64,000 nucleotides of DNA from Yersinia proxima (GCF_902170785.1 NZ_CABHYG010000004.1:620001-684000); one strand, 5' to 3'; shown: positions 1-10,852, numbered from the stretch's first letter. Notes: a model not told the origin generated them from the sequence alone. Numbers and translations are program-made.

Positions 1-1273
<1,273 letters not shown>

Positions 1274-2152
1274 TCATCCATTTTGGCTGACGGCTTGGGT
1301 TGTTTTACGTTTAATGCTTTCTGCCTGAGCCGGATCAGCTTTGACCAGCAAGGCATAAATCAGATCCAGCACGAATAATTGCGCGATTTTGGTGCCAATG
1401 GAGTCCCCTTGCAACTGCCCCTGGCGGTTACCATTAATCAGCACGTAATCCGCCAGTTCAGTAATGGTGGAGCCCATATTGTGCGTCAGTGCCACCGTGG
1501 TGGCCCCGGCTTGCTTCGCCAGCTTTAATGCATGTACCGTCTCAGCTGAGGTTCCCGAATGGCTGATACCAATTGCTACATCACCGGGGCGCATCAAAGA
1601 AGCCTGCATATACATAAAATGATTATTTGTGGCCGCATCGACCCGTAATCCGATACGCATTAATTTACCTTTGGCATCTTCCGCAGTGATACCGGATGAA
1701 CCGACACCAAAAATGCAGATACGATCAGCCGGGCGCAATAGCTTAACCACCTGCTCGACACTCTCGATAGACAACAGATTCAGGGTTTCAGACAACACAT
1801 TATTAATCGCCGATTGCAATTTATTGCCAATCGCCAACGTGTCATCCCCCTCTTGCACATCCGCATCTAACAGACTGTTTTCATTGTTATGGCGGGTTGC
1901 CACCTCAATGGCCAAATCCATTTTGAAATCCTGAAACCCTTTGTAACCCAGTGTGCGACAAAAACGGATAATCGTGGCTTCACCGGCTTGTGTCAGCGCA
2001 GAAAGGTCAGCAATGGAAAGCTGAGTCACTTTAGCGGGTTCTGCCAGAATATAGGCAGCAATACGCTGCGCTGAGCGGGTCAGGCTATTTTGCATCGCAC
2101 CCAAGGCATCAAGAATTTTACCTGGCTTAAAACGGGGGGCACCAGTTTTCAC
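1274..2152 (-). CDS. RpiR/MurR-family regulator, probable sialic acid repressor
   Basis: A 292-residue RpiR-family protein: an N-terminal helix-turn-helix (about residues 10–85, including the RpiR-type segment TQAGEATIIRFCRTLGYKG) followed by a SIS sugar-phosphate-binding domain (about 120–270, IFGVGSSGITAEDAKGKL and ISHSGTSAETVHA). It starts at a GTG with GAGG eight bases upstream. RpiR-type NanR proteins of Vibrio bind N-acetylmannosamine-6-phosphate, and the position between nanT and nanQKEA suggests the same job here. Its target is probably the GGAGT-N3-ACTCC palindrome repeated before the nan units. The ligand is inferred. Confidence 0.85.
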   Translation of the reverse strand: MKTGAPRFKPGKILDALGAMQNSLTRSAQRIAAYILAEPAKVTQLSIADLSALTQAGEATIIRFCRTLGYKGFQDFKMDLAIEVATRHNNENSLLDADVQEGDDTLAIGNKLQSAINNVLSETLNLLSIESVEQVVKLLRPADRICIFGVGSSGITAEDAKGKLMRIGLRVDAATNNHFMYMQASLMRPGDVAIGISHSGTSAETVHALKLAKQAGATTVALTHNMGSTITELADYVLINGNRQGQLQGDSIGTKIAQLFVLDLIYALLVKADPAQAESIKRKTTQAVSQNG

Positions 2153-2266
2153 GCGGACACCTCAAGGGAAAGAGAATTGACGGACAGGAGACAGTTCTGC
2201 GGCGCATCATGACATAACTGGCCCATTTCGTGAAGAAGAATGGCGGTATTGTGCGGGGTGAGATCA

Positions 2267-2291
2267 ATAAAAAAACCCCGGGGGGCCGGGG
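2267..2291 (-). terminator. Terminator of the nanK-nanQ operon
   Basis: On the minus strand CCCCGG and CCGGGG (2276–2281 and 2286–2291) form a six-pair GC stem with a four-base loop, followed by a run of T (A on the plus strand, 2267–2275). It lies just after nanQ and separates it from the regulator gene. Confidence 0.75.
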
Positions 2292-2347
2292 AAGATGTCA
2301 AAGATAACGTGCATTCTTATTATATGAAAATCATAGAGATAGTTTCT

Positions 2348-2839
<492 letters not shown>

Positions 2840-3754
2840 TTATGGCTTCAGTGATGATCTGGCCCATAATGCTGCACCTAACAACCCACTATCCTGCCGG
2901 TGATAAGCTGCTTGTAGCGGCACACGATAGATTGGTGGCAAGGTTTTTTGTGCGCCAATGACCCGCTCTAAATACCCCGGGGCCAACCCGACACTGCCGC
3001 CCAGAATGACCACTTCCAGATCCAGCGCCATTTTCATGTCTGCCAGCATCTGGGCAATGGCGGTCGCGGAGCGGTTAATAATGTTTTCCGCAGGAACATT
3101 GCCAAGTTGTGCTAACTCAAACACTTTGGCGGCAGTCACCGGTTGCTTCCAGCCCAAGGTTTCCGCGCCGATTGCCGTACCGGAAGCCACACTCTCGACA
3201 CACCCCTTACGACCACAACCACACAACAAACCATGAGGATCGGCCAGCGTATGACCTATGTGCCCCGCCAGTCCGTGATTACCGACCAGCAGTTTTTTAT
3301 TCAACACAATGCCGCCGCCCACTCCGGTGGAAACCGTCACAAACATCATATTGTTTATCGAAATCTCATTGTTTATCGATATCAGCTTGTCGCCATCATG
3401 ACTTAATGCCTGATATTCAGCCCAGGCTGCCGCCTGCCCATCATTAAGCAGCACACAAGGTAAATCAGCGATCGATTGGATGCATTCTTGTAACGGAAAA
3501 TCTGCTAAGCCGCCCAAATTGGCGGGATTAAGCGCGGTCAGACGGCCATCACTAATGATACCGGTTGAGGCAACAGCAATAAAATCAACCAGATGTCGAT
3601 AAGGTGTAATCAGCGTTTCCAGCGCTAGCGCCAGTTGTGCTGCCCCGCCACGTGGTGTCGCCACCTGCTGACGGCCAACCAACATACCGCTTTCAGTCAC
3701 CACCGCCGCCGCAATTTTTGTTCCACCGATATCCAGTGCCAACACTTTTCCCAT
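2840..3754 (-). CDS. nanK: N-acetylmannosamine kinase NanK (ROK family)
   Basis: ROK-family kinase that phosphorylates N-acetylmannosamine to its 6-phosphate in the cytosol. The N-terminal phosphate loop [13 protein letters not shown], the VSTGVGGG motif and the zinc-binding [21 protein letters not shown] block are all visible, and the length of 304 residues is normal with small additions. The ATG at 3754 follows GAGGG; a TTG nine bases upstream is less likely. Odd feature: an 18-bp in-frame tandem duplication (3350–3385) repeats ISINN just before the VSTGVGGG motif. Divergent from nanE. Confidence 0.93.
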   Translation of the reverse strand: MGKVLALDIGGTKIAAAVVTESGMLVGRQQVATPRGGAAQLALALETLITPYRHLVDFIAVASTGIISDGRLTALNPANLGGLADFPLQECIQSIADLPCVLLNDGQAAAWAEYQALSHDGDKLISINNEISINNMMFVTVSTGVGGGIVLNKKLLVGNHGLAGHIGHTLADPHGLLCGCGRKGCVESVASGTAIGAETLGWKQPVTAAKVFELAQLGNVPAENIINRSATAIAQMLADMKMALDLEVVILGGSVGLAPGYLERVIGAQKTLPPIYRVPLQAAYHRQDSGLLGAALWARSSLKP

Positions 3755-3841
3755 CTGGCGCAACCCTCTTGTACCTGTAATGATGTTGATAGGATGACTA
3801 TGACAATTTTTTAGTCATAACTCCATTATTATTTCAATATT

Positions 3842-3854
3842 GGAGTAATGCTCC
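3842..3854. promoter_or_regulatory. NanR-like operator before nanK
   Basis: GGAGTAATGCTCC, an inverted repeat differing in the centre and one arm from the copy before nanT. A further ACTCC half-site lies at about 3820. Located in the 215-bp nanK–nanE divergent region about 90 bp from the nanK start. Confidence 0.5.
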
Positions 3855-3926
3855 ACAACAAACACTTTTAGACTCGATTTATGAAAGGTGACCATTGCAC
3901 CCTACAGATAAAAGATCTAACATAAC

Positions 3927-3939
3927 GGAGTAAAACTTC
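3927..3939. promoter_or_regulatory. NanR-like operator before nanE
   Basis: GGAGTAAAACTTC matches the nanT-upstream palindrome in 12 of 13 positions. It lies 30 bp before the nanE start, a position where bound protein could block transcription of nanEA. Confidence 0.5.
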
Positions 3940-3969
3940 ATTTAAAATATTCAATCGGAGCTAAAGACC

Positions 3970-4698
3970 GTGAGCAATCTAAACCTAAGCAAAACAAGTC
4001 GTCTCCGCCACCAGCTCCAGAATGGCCTTATCGCCTCGTGCCAACCCGTACCTGGCAGTGCCATGGATACACCAGAAATTGTCGCAGCAATGGCATTGGC
4101 AGCACTGGCAGGCGGCGCAGTAGGTCTGCGTGTTGAGGGCATTAGTAATATTGAAGCGGTACGTCGGGTTACTGATGCGCCAATTATCGGCATTATTAAA
4201 CGCGATCTACCCGATTCTGAAGTCAGAATTACGCCATGGCTGGAAGATGTCGATGCGTTAAGTGCTGCCGGAGCCGATATTATCGCTTTTGACGTCACCA
4301 GCCGCCCACGCCCGGTTTCAGTGGAAGATTTATTCCAGCGGGTACAGGCAACGGGCTGCCTGGCGATGGCGGATGCATCTAATATTGAAGATGGCCTGTT
4401 GGCATACCGCTTAGGTATCGACTTTATCGGCACTACATTATCCGGCTATACCCAAACCCCCGTTCCTACTGAACCGGACTTAGAACTGGTAAAACAGTTA
4501 TCCCAAGCGGGCTGTAGGGTGATTGCTGAAGGCCGATACAACTCGCCAGCACTGGCGGCGGCGGCAATATCTGCCGGTGCTTATGCCGTAACCGTCGGCT
4601 CTGCCATCACGCGTATAGAACATATTTGCGGTTGGTTCTGTGAAGCGATTCAACATGCGCCACAAGAACACGAAGCAGCAAAACTAACGAGTCGCTGA
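3970..4698 (+). CDS. nanE: N-acetylmannosamine-6-phosphate 2-epimerase NanE
   Basis: A 242-residue TIM-barrel epimerase converting ManNAc-6-phosphate to GlcNAc-6-phosphate. Typical segments are [56 protein letters not shown] and [13 protein letters not shown] followed by [16 protein letters not shown]. The start is GTG with GGAG nine bases upstream. The N-terminus has about ten residues more than the E. coli enzyme. It is followed by nanA about 80 bp later on the same strand, giving a nanEA unit divergent from nanKQ. Confidence 0.93.
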   Translation: MSNLNLSKTSRLRHQLQNGLIASCQPVPGSAMDTPEIVAAMALAALAGGAVGLRVEGISNIEAVRRVTDAPIIGIIKRDLPDSEVRITPWLEDVDALSAAGADIIAFDVTSRPRPVSVEDLFQRVQATGCLAMADASNIEDGLLAYRLGIDFIGTTLSGYTQTPVPTEPDLELVKQLSQAGCRVIAEGRYNSPALAAAAISAGAYAVTVGSAITRIEHICGWFCEAIQHAPQEHEAAKLTSR

Positions 4699-4779
4699 TG
4701 GCACAACAAGATGTCGCTGGTACTCAAAACTATTTTGGCTAACCATGCCCCCACTCTCTCTGATTTATTAAGGATGCGT

Positions 4780-5670
4780 ATGAAAAAGTTAACCGGCCTG
4801 ATCGCAGCTCCGCACACTCCCTTTGATGAGCAGGGTGAAGTCAATTATCCCGTCATCGACCAAATTGCCGAGCATCTGGTGAATGATGGTGTGAAAGGGG
4901 TCTATGTGTGTGGCACCACGGGTGAAGGTATTCATTGCTCGGTAGAAGAGCGCAAAAAAATTGCCGAGCGCTGGGTAAAAGCCGCACAGGGTAAACTGAG
5001 CATTACCTTACACACTGGCGCACTGAGCATTAAAGATGCGGTCGATCTTTCGCGTCATGCCGAAACACTGGATATTTTCGCGACCTCAGCCATCGGCCCT
5101 TGTTTCTTTAAACCAGGTAATCTTGATGATTTAATTGCTTATTGTCAGGCAATCGCCGCCGCCGCACCATCAAAAGGCTTCTATTACTATCACTCCGGAA
5201 TGTCTGGTGTGAATTTGGATATGGAACAATTCCTCATCAAAGCTGAATCAAAAATCCCAAATTTGTCAGGGATTAAATTCAATAATGCAGATTTGTATGA
5301 ATTCCAACGCTGTCTGCGCGTCAGTGGCGGTAAATTTGATATTCCATTCGGGGTAGATGAACACTTACCGGGTGGCCTGGCTGTGGGCGCTATTGGCGCA
5401 GTCGGTAGTACTTATAATTACGCCGCACCGCTATTCCATAAAATCATTGCTGATTTTAATGCTGGTAATCAGGTTGCCGTTCAGCGCGGAATGGATCAGG
5501 TGATTGCCCTTATTCGTGTTTTGGTTGAATTTGGTGGCGTTGCTGCCGGTAAAGCCGCAATGCAATTACACGGTATTGATGCCGGTAATCCGCGCTTACC
5601 ATTGCGCGCACTGACCAAAGAACAGAAACAGACTGTAGTAAACAGAATGCGTGATGCCATCGCGATTTAA
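4780..5670 (+). CDS. nanA: N-acetylneuraminate lyase NanA
   Basis: A 296-residue class I aldolase of the DHDPS/NAL superfamily, cleaving sialic acid to pyruvate and N-acetylmannosamine. The carboxylate-binding GTTGEG motif, the catalytic tyrosine in FYYYHSGMSG and the Schiff-base lysine in LSGIKFNNADLYEF are all present. The ATG at 4780 (MKKLTGLIAAPHTPF) follows AAGG with six bases of spacing and is preferred to an in-frame ATG 69 bp upstream. It ends just before a strong hairpin and closes the nanEA unit. Confidence 0.95.
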   Translation: MKKLTGLIAAPHTPFDEQGEVNYPVIDQIAEHLVNDGVKGVYVCGTTGEGIHCSVEERKKIAERWVKAAQGKLSITLHTGALSIKDAVDLSRHAETLDIFATSAIGPCFFKPGNLDDLIAYCQAIAAAAPSKGFYYYHSGMSGVNLDMEQFLIKAESKIPNLSGIKFNNADLYEFQRCLRVSGGKFDIPFGVDEHLPGGLAVGAIGAVGSTYNYAAPLFHKIIADFNAGNQVAVQRGMDQVIALIRVLVEFGGVAAGKAAMQLHGIDAGNPRLPLRALTKEQKQTVVNRMRDAIAI

Positions 5671-5696
5671 TTGCAATACATAACTCATCACAAAAA

Positions 5697-5724
5697 AAGA
5701 AAGGCCGGGAAACTGGCCTTTCTT
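5697..5724. terminator. Bidirectional terminator between nanA and yfeX
   Basis: GAAAGGCC (5699–5706) and GGCCTTTC (5715–5722) form a perfect eight-pair stem with an eight-base loop. A-rich bases lie before it and TT after it. It sits between two converging genes and can serve both. Confidence 0.8.
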
Positions 5725-5742
5725 CATTCAGAACAACTGCAC

Positions 5743-6648
5743 TTATAAAGACAATAATTTAGTCAGCGATGGCGCAAAATAATAACTGCCGGTTACTGGC
5801 TTACTAAAACCTAATAACAGATCGTGCTTACCGTCTATTGAACCAAACATGCTCAGTAATTGCTGTTCGATATTGTGCAGCCGTGCGCAATAGGCAATAA
5901 AATATAAGCCATGTTTACCGCTGGCAGTGCCGTAAGGCAAACTTTGGCGCAAGATTTTCAGCCCCTTGCCATTTTCTTTAAGATCGACCCGACTGACGTG
6001 AGAGGTATCGGGGCGTTGATCTGAAGGCAATTCCTCACTGCCATGTTTGGTACGCCCTACAATTTGTTCTTGTTTATGTTCTGGAATACGTTGCCATTTT
6101 TTCAGGTCATGTTCATAGCGCTGAACCAAGACATAACTGCCGCCCGCATCTTCTTCGCCATCAGCAATAACAGCCACTTCCGGTCGTTTTTCACCTTGTG
6201 GATTTTCAGTACCATCAATAAAGCCCGTAAAATCACGCTCTTCAACCCAGCGGAAACCATGAGTCTCTTCTTCAACTGCAATAGCATCACCAAACGCAGC
6301 CACAGCAGCTTGCGCCAAAGTGAAGTTGATATCCTGGCGTAATGACTGAATATGAATTAATAAATCACGTTGGGTGGCAGGAGCAATCATCGGCGCTTTG
6401 CCCAATGCGGTAAAAGGCTTTAACTCTTTCGCGCCCTGACCATTAGACAAGTCATGCCAAATATCTGAACCGAAAGCGATAACTGCGCCTAAATGCTCAT
6501 TGGGGAATTGCTGTTGTAACTCTTGCAATGCCTGACAGAATTTTTTACACCCTTGGCGAATGGCGTCAAATTCGCCCTGCACTTTTGCTTCCATAAAAAT
6601 GGCAAAACGGCAATGCTCCAGCAAAATGCCACTCTGAACTTGAGTCAT
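5743..6648 (-). CDS. yfeX: Dyp-type haem peroxidase YfeX
   Basis: A 301-residue dye-decolourising peroxidase. The hallmark GxxDG motif is seen in [13 protein letters not shown], and the proximal-haem region [20 protein letters not shown] and distal-side RQSLPYG are typical. E. coli YfeX is a cytoplasmic haem peroxidase that acts on porphyrinogens. The ATG follows AGGAAG. In E. coli yfeX is adjacent to yfeY, as here. No signal peptide is present. Confidence 0.93.
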   Translation of the reverse strand: MTQVQSGILLEHCRFAIFMEAKVQGEFDAIRQGCKKFCQALQELQQQFPNEHLGAVIAFGSDIWHDLSNGQGAKELKPFTALGKAPMIAPATQRDLLIHIQSLRQDINFTLAQAAVAAFGDAIAVEEETHGFRWVEERDFTGFIDGTENPQGEKRPEVAVIADGEEDAGGSYVLVQRYEHDLKKWQRIPEHKQEQIVGRTKHGSEELPSDQRPDTSHVSRVDLKENGKGLKILRQSLPYGTASGKHGLYFIAYCARLHNIEQQLLSMFGSIDGKHDLLLGFSKPVTGSYYFAPSLTKLLSL

Positions 6649-6762
6649 GTTACTTCCTCACTAACAGCGAATATTGATTATGCCGAATATCATAGCTGAA
6701 GCGATTAAAATAACCTTGCGTCAACGCAAAATAAAACTGAGCAGGGGTCGAGGGGTTTGAGC

Positions 6763-6798
6763 GAGGAGGATTGTTATTAAGAGGAGGATTGTTATTAA
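6763..6798. repeat. Tandem 18-bp duplication
   Basis: Two exact adjacent copies of GAGGAGGATTGTTATTAA (6763–6780 and 6781–6798) in the yfeY–yfeX interval. Probably a recent slippage duplication. Confidence 0.85.
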
Positions 6799-6825
6799 GG
6801 CGCCAGATATAAGCCGCGCCTTAAT
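6794..6825 (-). terminator. Hairpin after yfeY
   Basis: ATTAAGGCGC (6794–6803) pairs perfectly with GCGCCTTAAT (6816–6825) across a 12-base loop, 20 bp after the yfeY stop. There is no strong T-run on the minus strand, so termination is likely but may be imperfect. Confidence 0.55.
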
Positions 6826-6844
6826 AATAGAAAGAGAATAATAT

Positions 6845-7456
6845 TTATTCGCTTTTAGCGCGCCATATAATCTTACTAACTTTCCAGCTTTGCAGAGTAT
6901 CGTCAGATGGCATTAGGCCTTCCGGACCATGCCAGTCACCATTGAATAAATAGCTAACATGTTGGCTGTCCGGTGCAGCGCATTCTATTTGCGCACTATC
7001 ATCACCCGTACCTTGGCGGCAAACACCAAAGGCTTTTTTATATAAGTGGCTAAATGGCGTGCCGATACTGACACCCCATTGGCTCGGAATATCTTTATAC
7101 ATAACATCAATGCGCTCTACCGTGCCTTTGGGCTGGCCAGAGATAACCAACTTAATTTGGTCATCTTTCATTGCCTGATAGAAAGATACTAATTTGCCAT
7201 CATTAGTTGCCATACCGCTGCGCAGCCGATAATCACCTTTCAGCCCTTCTTTAATCTCATTTTCGCTCAATGGCGTACTGGCCGTGATACCCCCAACACC
7301 GTTATCGGTAACTTGCATACTGCTGCTACTGCCAAACCAATTCAGCGGAGACAAACTTGACCAAGAAAAACCAGAGGTAGCTGAACAACCGGCCAGCAAC
7401 AAAGGGGCCCCCAGCAATAACCAGCGCATCCCAGACAATCGTGGGCGAATATTCAT
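6845..7456 (-). CDS. yfeY: YfeY-type outer-membrane lipoprotein (DUF1131)
   Basis: A 203-residue lipoprotein with a basic N-terminus, a hydrophobic stretch and the lipobox LLLAGC, then a soluble DUF1131-type domain. E. coli YfeY is described as RpoE-regulated, with no defined biochemical role. Its place next to yfeX matches E. coli order. The ATG follows AGGAG. I could not make out a convincing RpoE promoter in the 373-bp upstream region. Confidence 0.82.
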   Translation of the reverse strand: MNIRPRLSGMRWLLLGAPLLLAGCSATSGFSWSSLSPLNWFGSSSSMQVTDNGVGGITASTPLSENEIKEGLKGDYRLRSGMATNDGKLVSFYQAMKDDQIKLVISGQPKGTVERIDVMYKDIPSQWGVSIGTPFSHLYKKAFGVCRQGTGDDSAQIECAAPDSQHVSYLFNGDWHGPEGLMPSDDTLQSWKVSKIIWRAKSE

Positions 7457-7829
7457 CTAAAGCTCCTAAAAAAACCACCGCATCCCATCAGTTTTCCTGC
7501 AAAAAAGACCCTGCACGGAAACAAAAGCATGACAGTTGAAAATGATAACCAGAGATTGGAGTCCGGCCGGCTGAAAAAGTGCCCTCACACTACCGGCTTT
7601 CATCATTCTTTCCCATAATCGGTGTCATCAAACGAATTCACTCACAGAAGAAAATGCCGCCAATCAGCTTGATAAAATAGACTTTATCCCCATTTATACT
7701 CAACAGTCAGTCATTTTTCGCAATGTATTAATCACTTATTAGGCAAATTCTAACGTCATTTTGGTCTAGTATTGGGTAGCGAGGCTAACAACGCCTCTGC
7801 AATAATTCATTCATTGAAGGAGCAATAAA
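7457..7829. other. Divergent intergenic region yfeY / ygiW-like gene
   Basis: Gene-free. It must contain the promoters of both flanking genes. A good ribosome-binding site (GAAGGAG) is visible before the right-hand gene; nothing else was identified with confidence. Confidence 0.5.
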
Positions 7830-8243
7830 ATGAAGAAACTAACCTTAGCTGCAACCTTGGTTATGTTATGCAGCACACCATTCCTGGCACAAAGTGCGTC
7901 AACCGCAGCGCAAGGTGGTTTTGACGGCCCGGCCATAACGCAGACTCAGCCTGCCGCTCAAGGTGGGTTCTCAGGGCCCAATGCCAGCAACACCACGGTA
8001 GATAAAGTGAAAACCATGCGTGATGATGCCCATGTTACCTTGCAAGGGAATATTACCGAGCGCCTGGGCCATGATACTTATACTTTCCGCGATAGCACTG
8101 GCACTATTACTGTCGATATTGATAGCAAACGCTGGAAAGGCCAAACCATCACGCCGCAAGATAAGGTCCAAATCGAAGGGAAAGTGGATAAAGACTGGAA
8201 CTCTGTGGAAGTTGATGTGAAAAATATCACTAAGATTAAATAA
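7830..8243 (+). CDS. YgiW/YdeI-family periplasmic OB-fold protein
   Basis: A 137-residue protein with a clear Sec signal peptide (MKKLTLAATLVMLCSTPFLAQSA) and a C-terminal bacterial OB-fold (BOF) domain, about residues 50–137, containing VTLQGNITERLGHDTYTFRD and GKVDKDWNSVEVDV. YgiW/YdeI proteins are periplasmic stress-tolerance factors linked to peptides, peroxide and cations. Two short GGFxGP repeats (AQGGFDGPA, AQGGFSGPN) lie between signal and domain. The Shine-Dalgarno is GAAGGAG. The gene stands alone between yfeY and the island. Confidence 0.87.
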   Translation: MKKLTLAATLVMLCSTPFLAQSASTAAQGGFDGPAITQTQPAAQGGFSGPNASNTTVDKVKTMRDDAHVTLQGNITERLGHDTYTFRDSTGTITVDIDSKRWKGQTITPQDKVQIEGKVDKDWNSVEVDVKNITKIK

Positions 8244-8258
8244 GCCATCTGAAAGTAA

Positions 8259-8291
8259 GTGGAGTCGCAACCAACCTACTTGCGACTCCAC
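8259..8291 (+). terminator. Long perfect hairpin after the ygiW-like gene
   Basis: GTGGAGTCGCAA (8259–8270) pairs without mismatch with TTGCGACTCCAC (8280–8291) over a nine-base loop, 15 bp after the stop. There is no T-run, so it may terminate poorly or protect the mRNA 3' end. Confidence 0.6.
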
Positions 8292-8388
8292 ATAATAACA
8301 TCACTCACTAATATCATTGGATGCCTGAGCCATTTCAGTCACTACGACTATTGAATAAAAAGTACGGTTTTAAATTAAATTTAATAAT

Positions 8389-8581
8389 CTAAACCCTCAA
8401 TACTCCTGATCCACAATCAGCCGTTTGCCCAACATAATCGTGTCTTGGGTTTCGTAATCCAGCTTTTCATACATGCCGATCACCGCATCATTATCTTCGC
8501 GCACCATGATATTCAGCTTTGGGCAGCCGCGGGCGATGAGTTTCTTTTCCAGACGGCTGATCAGCGCATTGGCAAAGCCAC
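8389..8581. repeat. Left 193-bp direct repeat (attL side of the island)
   Basis: Identical, base for base, to 22585–22777. It includes eight bases beyond the ypeA stop codon and the last 185 bases of ypeA coding sequence. Homology ends abruptly at 8581/22777, which probably marks the island side of the crossover. Confidence 0.93.
8397..8581 (-). pseudogene. ypeA: Stranded 3' fragment of ypeA
   Basis: Encodes the last ~61 residues of YpeA followed by its stop, but no start. The frame is broken upstream by island DNA at 8582. It is most simply the original chromosomal 3' end left on the yfeY side when the island integrated, while the copy at 22593–22777 was supplied by the island. Confidence 0.88.
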
Positions 8582-8695
8582 TTTAAACTCTGGTGCGAAC
8601 TGGGGGTGACACTATATTTTCAATAAAAATCAAAATATTATACAAACAAAGAATTGCAGAACACGAGGTTAAATTGCAGTATTGTGCGTTATAAG

Positions 8696-8712
8696 TGTGG
8701 CAAGATTGTGGC
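8696..8712 (+). promoter_or_regulatory. Left arm-type site candidate
   Basis: TGTGGCAAGATTGTGGC consists of two TGTGGC blocks spaced 11 bp apart. The same motif with one mismatch and the same orientation lies at the right end of the island, beside the integrase gene (22357–22373). Such end-proximal repeats are typical integrase arm sites. Confidence 0.5.
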
Positions 8713-8849
8713 GTAGTAACATCAAGATTTAGTGTAAGATTTTTCCTGTTCCTCTACCGCGATGTCTTTTAATCACTCTGCAAATATTGCACTCATCTGA
8801 AACCCGATGCGATCCAATGCAAGAAGCATGGTCGCAAGATGGAGTGCTT

Positions 8850-9167
8850 ATGCAAGACTTAATGACCGCCGAACAACTTTCTAAAATCATCCATAAAACC
8901 GTGGCCAGTATCCGCAGCGATGCCACACGCAATCCTATTTCATTACCACCTATCTGCCGATTACCCAATACTAAGCGCTTATTGTGGCGCTTGGAAGATG
9001 TAGAACAATGGTTGGCTGGCCATGTGTGTACTCCACAGCAACCTCCCCTACCTAGCTCAATTAATCTTGTTGTTCCTGCCAAACGTGGCCGCCCAACAAA
9101 AGCGGAGCAAATAGCCCGCAACAAAAAAAGATCGGTACTGCCGATAGCTCTTAAAACCGGACGATAA
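8850..9167 (+). CDS. Small HTH protein of the replication module
   Basis: A 105-residue protein with an AlpA/excisionase-like helix-turn-helix (LMTAEQLSKIIHKTVASIRS, then LPNTKRLLWRLEDVEQWL) and a basic tail RGRPTKAEQIARNKK. The ATG at 8850 has GGAG five bases upstream and is preferred to an ATG 63 bp earlier. The stop lies four bases before the start of the Rep gene, so the two are probably translationally coupled. Likely roles are control of replication or of excision; the sequence does not decide between them. Confidence 0.72.
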   Translation: MQDLMTAEQLSKIIHKTVASIRSDATRNPISLPPICRLPNTKRLLWRLEDVEQWLAGHVCTPQQPPLPSSINLVVPAKRGRPTKAEQIARNKKRSVLPIALKTGR

Positions 9168-9171
9168 TCTG

Positions 9172-10059
9172 GTGAGTGATATTGACGTTAAGCCTTCCCT
9201 TCTCACTCGCGTTAGAACGCTGCAAGCCAGCTCGCCAAAGAGAAATAAGGAAAAGACTAACGATAGGCAGTTAATGCCCCCTCATCTCCCAGAAATTGGT
9301 GAGCTTTATCGTACCATGCCAAATCATATAGCTCGCTCAAGCCTTTTTGCACCTATAGGAACCAAGCCGAAGCAGATATATAGCGATGTAACTCTCGTCA
9401 GCCGTCAAGATGCTGTAATTAAGTTCTCAGGTGAACAACTTGATGAATCTCAGGCTGATGTTTGGATGCAGGTAATGTTTGAAGCATCAAAATTCCCTTT
9501 GGGCCACCCTGTAGAAATTAATCGCTCAAAGTTCCTTCAAGCTATCGGTCGCACGACAACCGGAACAAACTACGAGTGGTTGCACAAAAGTATGGAGAAA
9601 TTGGTATTAGCCATACTATCCATTCAGTTCAAATGTAATAGGAGCCAAAGGATACTAACTATCGGGAAAAACTCGGAGTTACATTTGATTAACTCCTTTG
9701 ATTATGATGATAAATCTCAAAAACATATACTTCGTATAGACCCTCGTTGGAGCCTTATGTATAGAAATAATGAATACTCCCTTATTGATTGGAGTAAACG
9801 GCTAAAAATTGGTCATAAACAAGATATGGCCAAATCACTACAACGGCTGATTTCCACATCTAGTGATGAGATTCAATACTATTCTCTTGAATGGCTTAAA
9901 GAGAAGTTTGTTTACACTGGTCGCCTCAGAGATTTCAAACCAGCCATTGTTAAGGCCATGAAAGAATTAACTCGCCTTAAAATCATAACGGAAGCCCGGA
10001 TCGAGAAAAGTAAAAAAGGCAATATTCAGACTGTGTGGCGCAGGCTAAAAAATTCGTAA
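9172..10059 (+). CDS. TrfA-like plasmid replication initiator
   Basis: A 295-residue protein resembling IncP TrfA: LPEIGELYRTMPNHIARSSL and LFAPIGTKPKQIYSDVTL near the N-terminus, DESQADVWMQVMFEASKFPL, GRTTTGTNYEWLHKSMEKL, and the C-terminal LKEKFVYTGRLRDFKPAIVK winged-helix region. TrfA binds iterons and opens the plasmid origin. It starts at GTG directly after the HTH gene. A second in-frame ATG at 9274 follows an AGG, reminiscent of the two TrfA forms. Four 21–22-bp repeats lie just downstream and are the probable binding sites. Confidence 0.82.
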   Translation: MSDIDVKPSLLTRVRTLQASSPKRNKEKTNDRQLMPPHLPEIGELYRTMPNHIARSSLFAPIGTKPKQIYSDVTLVSRQDAVIKFSGEQLDESQADVWMQVMFEASKFPLGHPVEINRSKFLQAIGRTTTGTNYEWLHKSMEKLVLAILSIQFKCNRSQRILTIGKNSELHLINSFDYDDKSQKHILRIDPRWSLMYRNNEYSLIDWSKRLKIGHKQDMAKSLQRLISTSSDEIQYYSLEWLKEKFVYTGRLRDFKPAIVKAMKELTRLKIITEARIEKSKKGNIQTVWRRLKNS

Positions 10060-10066
10060 TTATGGC

Positions 10067-10151
10067 TCGCTGTTGCGTCGCGGTTTTATCGCTGTTGCGT
10101 CGCGCTTTGTCGCTGTTGCATCGCGCTTTATCGCTGCTGCGTCGCGCCGAA
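10067..10151. repeat. Four iteron-like 21–22-bp tandem repeats (candidate oriV)
   Basis: Units begin at 10067, 10089, 10110 and 10131 and share TCGCTGTTGCGTCGCG with one or two changes, followed by a short T-rich part. The spacing of two helical turns, the position seven bases after a TrfA-like Rep gene and the AT-rich DNA further right are those of an iteron origin. The rest of 10152–10366 shows no gene. Confidence 0.72.
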
Positions 10152-10366
10152 TTCTCCGCAGCCCGCATGTAGCCTGCTTTCCAGAGCAGCGAAATTCCCT
10201 CTACCTTATTTCTACCAATAACTACCCTGACTTAGAGAAAAATCAGAGATAACAAACGCAGGTTTGAGAGTGAGAGTGGCGACTAAAATCCCGTTTCAAG
10301 ACGTTTTACGCCAGAGAAAGGCGCTATGATGAAGCTAACGCGAATCCCCACAGTAGGTTGATCAAG

Positions 10367-10636
10367 ATGAAACAGACGATATCAGTCAAGATCGCCCCAG
10401 AAATGAAAGACAGACTGGCGCAGCTTGCTCTCACGAAAGACCGCTCAATACACTGGTTATTGACGCAGGCTATTACGCGCTATGTAGAACAAGAGGAAAG
10501 GCGGGAATCGATCAAGGCTGCATCACTAGATGCCTGGATAAACTTTCAAATGACAGGGGTTGGAGTTCCATCAAAGGATGTTTGTGATTGGCTGTCCGAT
10601 TTAGCACAAGGGAAATATCGAAACCCACCGCTCTGA
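10367..10636 (+). CDS. Ribbon-helix-helix (CopG-like) small protein
   Basis: An 89-residue protein whose N-terminus (MKQTISVKIAPEMKDRLAQL, then TKDRSIHWLLTQAI) fits the beta-strand-helix-helix fold of CopG/RelB/ParD-type DNA binders. Such proteins act as plasmid copy or partition regulators or as antitoxins. No toxin partner is visible on either side. The ATG at 10367 follows AGG at nine bases; a TTG at 10358 is an alternative. The 216 bp after it hold no gene. Confidence 0.68.
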   Translation: MKQTISVKIAPEMKDRLAQLALTKDRSIHWLLTQAITRYVEQEERRESIKAASLDAWINFQMTGVGVPSKDVCDWLSDLAQGKYRNPPL

Positions 10637-10852
10637 GATGATAAATAAAGGAGTCCTCTCTAGTTTAGTTATCAACATACTTCGGCGGAAGAAACCAAAT
10701 TTCGAGAGGACAGGCAGGTATTAACCCACTAACAATTATAGTGCTGAGTTTTTGCAAAGCAATTTCTGTAGCACAGAATGCAATCCAATTTTAAAAGTTA
10801 AAATCAAAGGCAACTTATTAAGGATTTTATTTTGCTATCATAATGCTAAATT

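Noticed and set aside
4711-4779. Longer nanA with 23 extra N-terminal residues
   Set aside because: The ATG at 4780 has the ribosome-binding site and gives the normal NanA length.
10067-10151. Possible short CRISPR array
   Set aside because: The repeats are directly adjacent with no unique spacers, no cas genes are present, and the location after a TrfA-like gene explains them as iterons.
9983-10168. Minus-strand frame with repeated NSDKARR units
   Set aside because: It is the reverse reading of the iteron-like repeats and the rep 3' end; the repeat pattern in protein reflects the DNA repeats.
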